Source: Rhodospirillales bacterium
Lineage (GTDB): Bacteria > Pseudomonadota > Alphaproteobacteria > Rhodospirillales > UBA2165
Reading direction: 5' to 3'
Length of the DNA: 46,306 nucleotides
NCBI GenBank assembly: GCA_028345065.1
Contig: JAOMCN010000013.1
Coordinates: 1-46,306, forward strand
Shown: positions 45,763 to 46,306 of the stretch, in pieces
Position numbering within the stretch: the stretch's first letter is position 1
Layout: every line of letters begins with the position of its first letter
Made by a program: the position numbers and the translations under genes
Notes under the pieces: generated by a model
What the model saw: only the letters and a program-made list of their open reading frames with translations
Told to the model about the DNA's origin: nothing
Databases searched by the model: none

Positions 45763-46306
45763 CTAACGCTGAGGTTGCTGCTCCAATGCCCGCTTTTCAA
45801 CAGCCATAGGATCGTGAACAAGAATTTCTCCCCGATAGACCCATACTTTAACCCCGCAAATACCGTAGGTGGTTTTTGCTATAGCCGTACCATAATCAAT
45901 ATCGGCTCTCAGGGTGTGAAGTGGCACCTGACCCTCCCTATACCATTCGGTTCGCGCAATCTCCGCACCTCCTAACCGACCACCACAATTAATTCGGATG
46001 CCTTTCGCACCTAAGCGAATAGCAGATTGAACCGACCGCTTCATAGCCCTACGAAAAGCAATACGGCGCTCAAGTTGCTGAGCAATATTTTCAGCAATCA
46101 ATTGAGCATCAATTTCTGGCTTCCTAATTTCAACAATATTTAAGTGAACGTCACTCCCAGTTCTTTTTGCAAGTTCCTTACGTAATATTTCAATATCTGC
46201 TCCTTTTTTCCCTATTACGACCCCAGGACGAGCAGTGTGGATGGTTACCCTTGCATGCTTAGCAGGACGCTCAATTACGACCTTACTAATGCCCGCCTGT
46301 CTTAAA
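45763..46306 (-). CDS. rpsC: 30S ribosomal protein S3 (N-terminal part outside window)
   Basis: The C-terminal 180 or so residues of S3; the frame is open to the window end, so the start lies beyond it. The KH-domain loop reads [11 protein letters not shown], followed by the C-terminal S3 domain with [24 protein letters not shown] and [14 protein letters not shown]3 helps form the mRNA entry tunnel with helicase activity. The short TTG-initiated frame from 46101 is only an internal part of this gene. Confidence 0.97.
   Translation of the reverse strand, partial: LRQAGISKVVIERPAKHARVTIHTARPGVVIGKKGADIEILRKELAKRTGSDVHLNIVEIRKPEIDAQLIAENIAQQLERRIAFRRAMKRSVQSAIRLGAKGIRINCGGRLGGAEIARTEWYREGQVPLHTLRADIDYGTAIAKTTYGICGVKVWVYRGEILVHDPMAVEKRALEQQPQR

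Overview
This window looks like chromosomal DNA from a fairly AT-rich alphaproteobacterium, probably a free-living aerobic heterotroph. The support is an ATP12-type F1-ATPase chaperone, a DUF1489 protein, a two-domain malic enzyme, propionyl-CoA carboxylase genes, the C-minus (non-zinc) type of ribosomal protein S14, and the alphaproteobacterial order of the ribosomal cluster through secY, adk, rpsM, rpsK, rpoA and rplQ. Genus-level placement is not possible from this sequence alone. I see no rRNA, CRISPR array, insertion sequence or phage gene.

Layout. Bases 1-6.8 kb hold the tail of an FAD-dependent L-2-hydroxyglutarate-oxidase-like gene, a secreted GH114-like protein, two small conserved genes, an enoyl-CoA hydratase, a thiolase, an acidic repeat protein and a MaoC hydratase. 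Bases 6.8-14 kb hold mgtE, maeB, a tRNA-Leu(GAG), lipB, acylphosphatase and pccA. Bases 14.5-16.3 kb hold an MlaA-like gene and a gamma carbonic anhydrase. Bases 16.5-28.4 kb are a catabolic block. Bases 28.7-35.8 kb hold a DOPA 4,5-dioxygenase-like gene, pccB, atp12, an rluC-like gene, crcB, rarA and a Do-type protease. Bases 35.9-46.3 kb are the ribosomal S10/spc/alpha cluster on the minus strand, from rplQ to a truncated rpsC, ending in a clear intrinsic terminator.

The most interesting part is the 16.5-28.4 kb block. On the plus strand it carries a GntR/FCD regulator, oxalyl-CoA decarboxylase (oxc, broken by one extra C in a nine-C run), formyl-CoA:oxalate CoA-transferase (frc), a stand-alone formyltransferase of the 10-formyl-THF dehydrogenase type, and formate-tetrahydrofolate ligase (fhs). 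It is flanked by a tripartite tricarboxylate transporter (tctCBA, minus strand, converging on fhs) and a divergent fumarate-reductase-like flavoprotein with a small 2Fe-2S partner. Read together, this suggests uptake of oxalate or a related acid, activation to oxalyl-CoA, decarboxylation to formyl-CoA, and delivery of the C1 unit to tetrahydrofolate rather than to a formate dehydrogenase, none of which is present here. The formyltransferase raises the possibility of direct formyl transfer from formyl-CoA to folate; that is inference. The block lies between pccA and pccB, which are often close neighbours in alphaproteobacteria.
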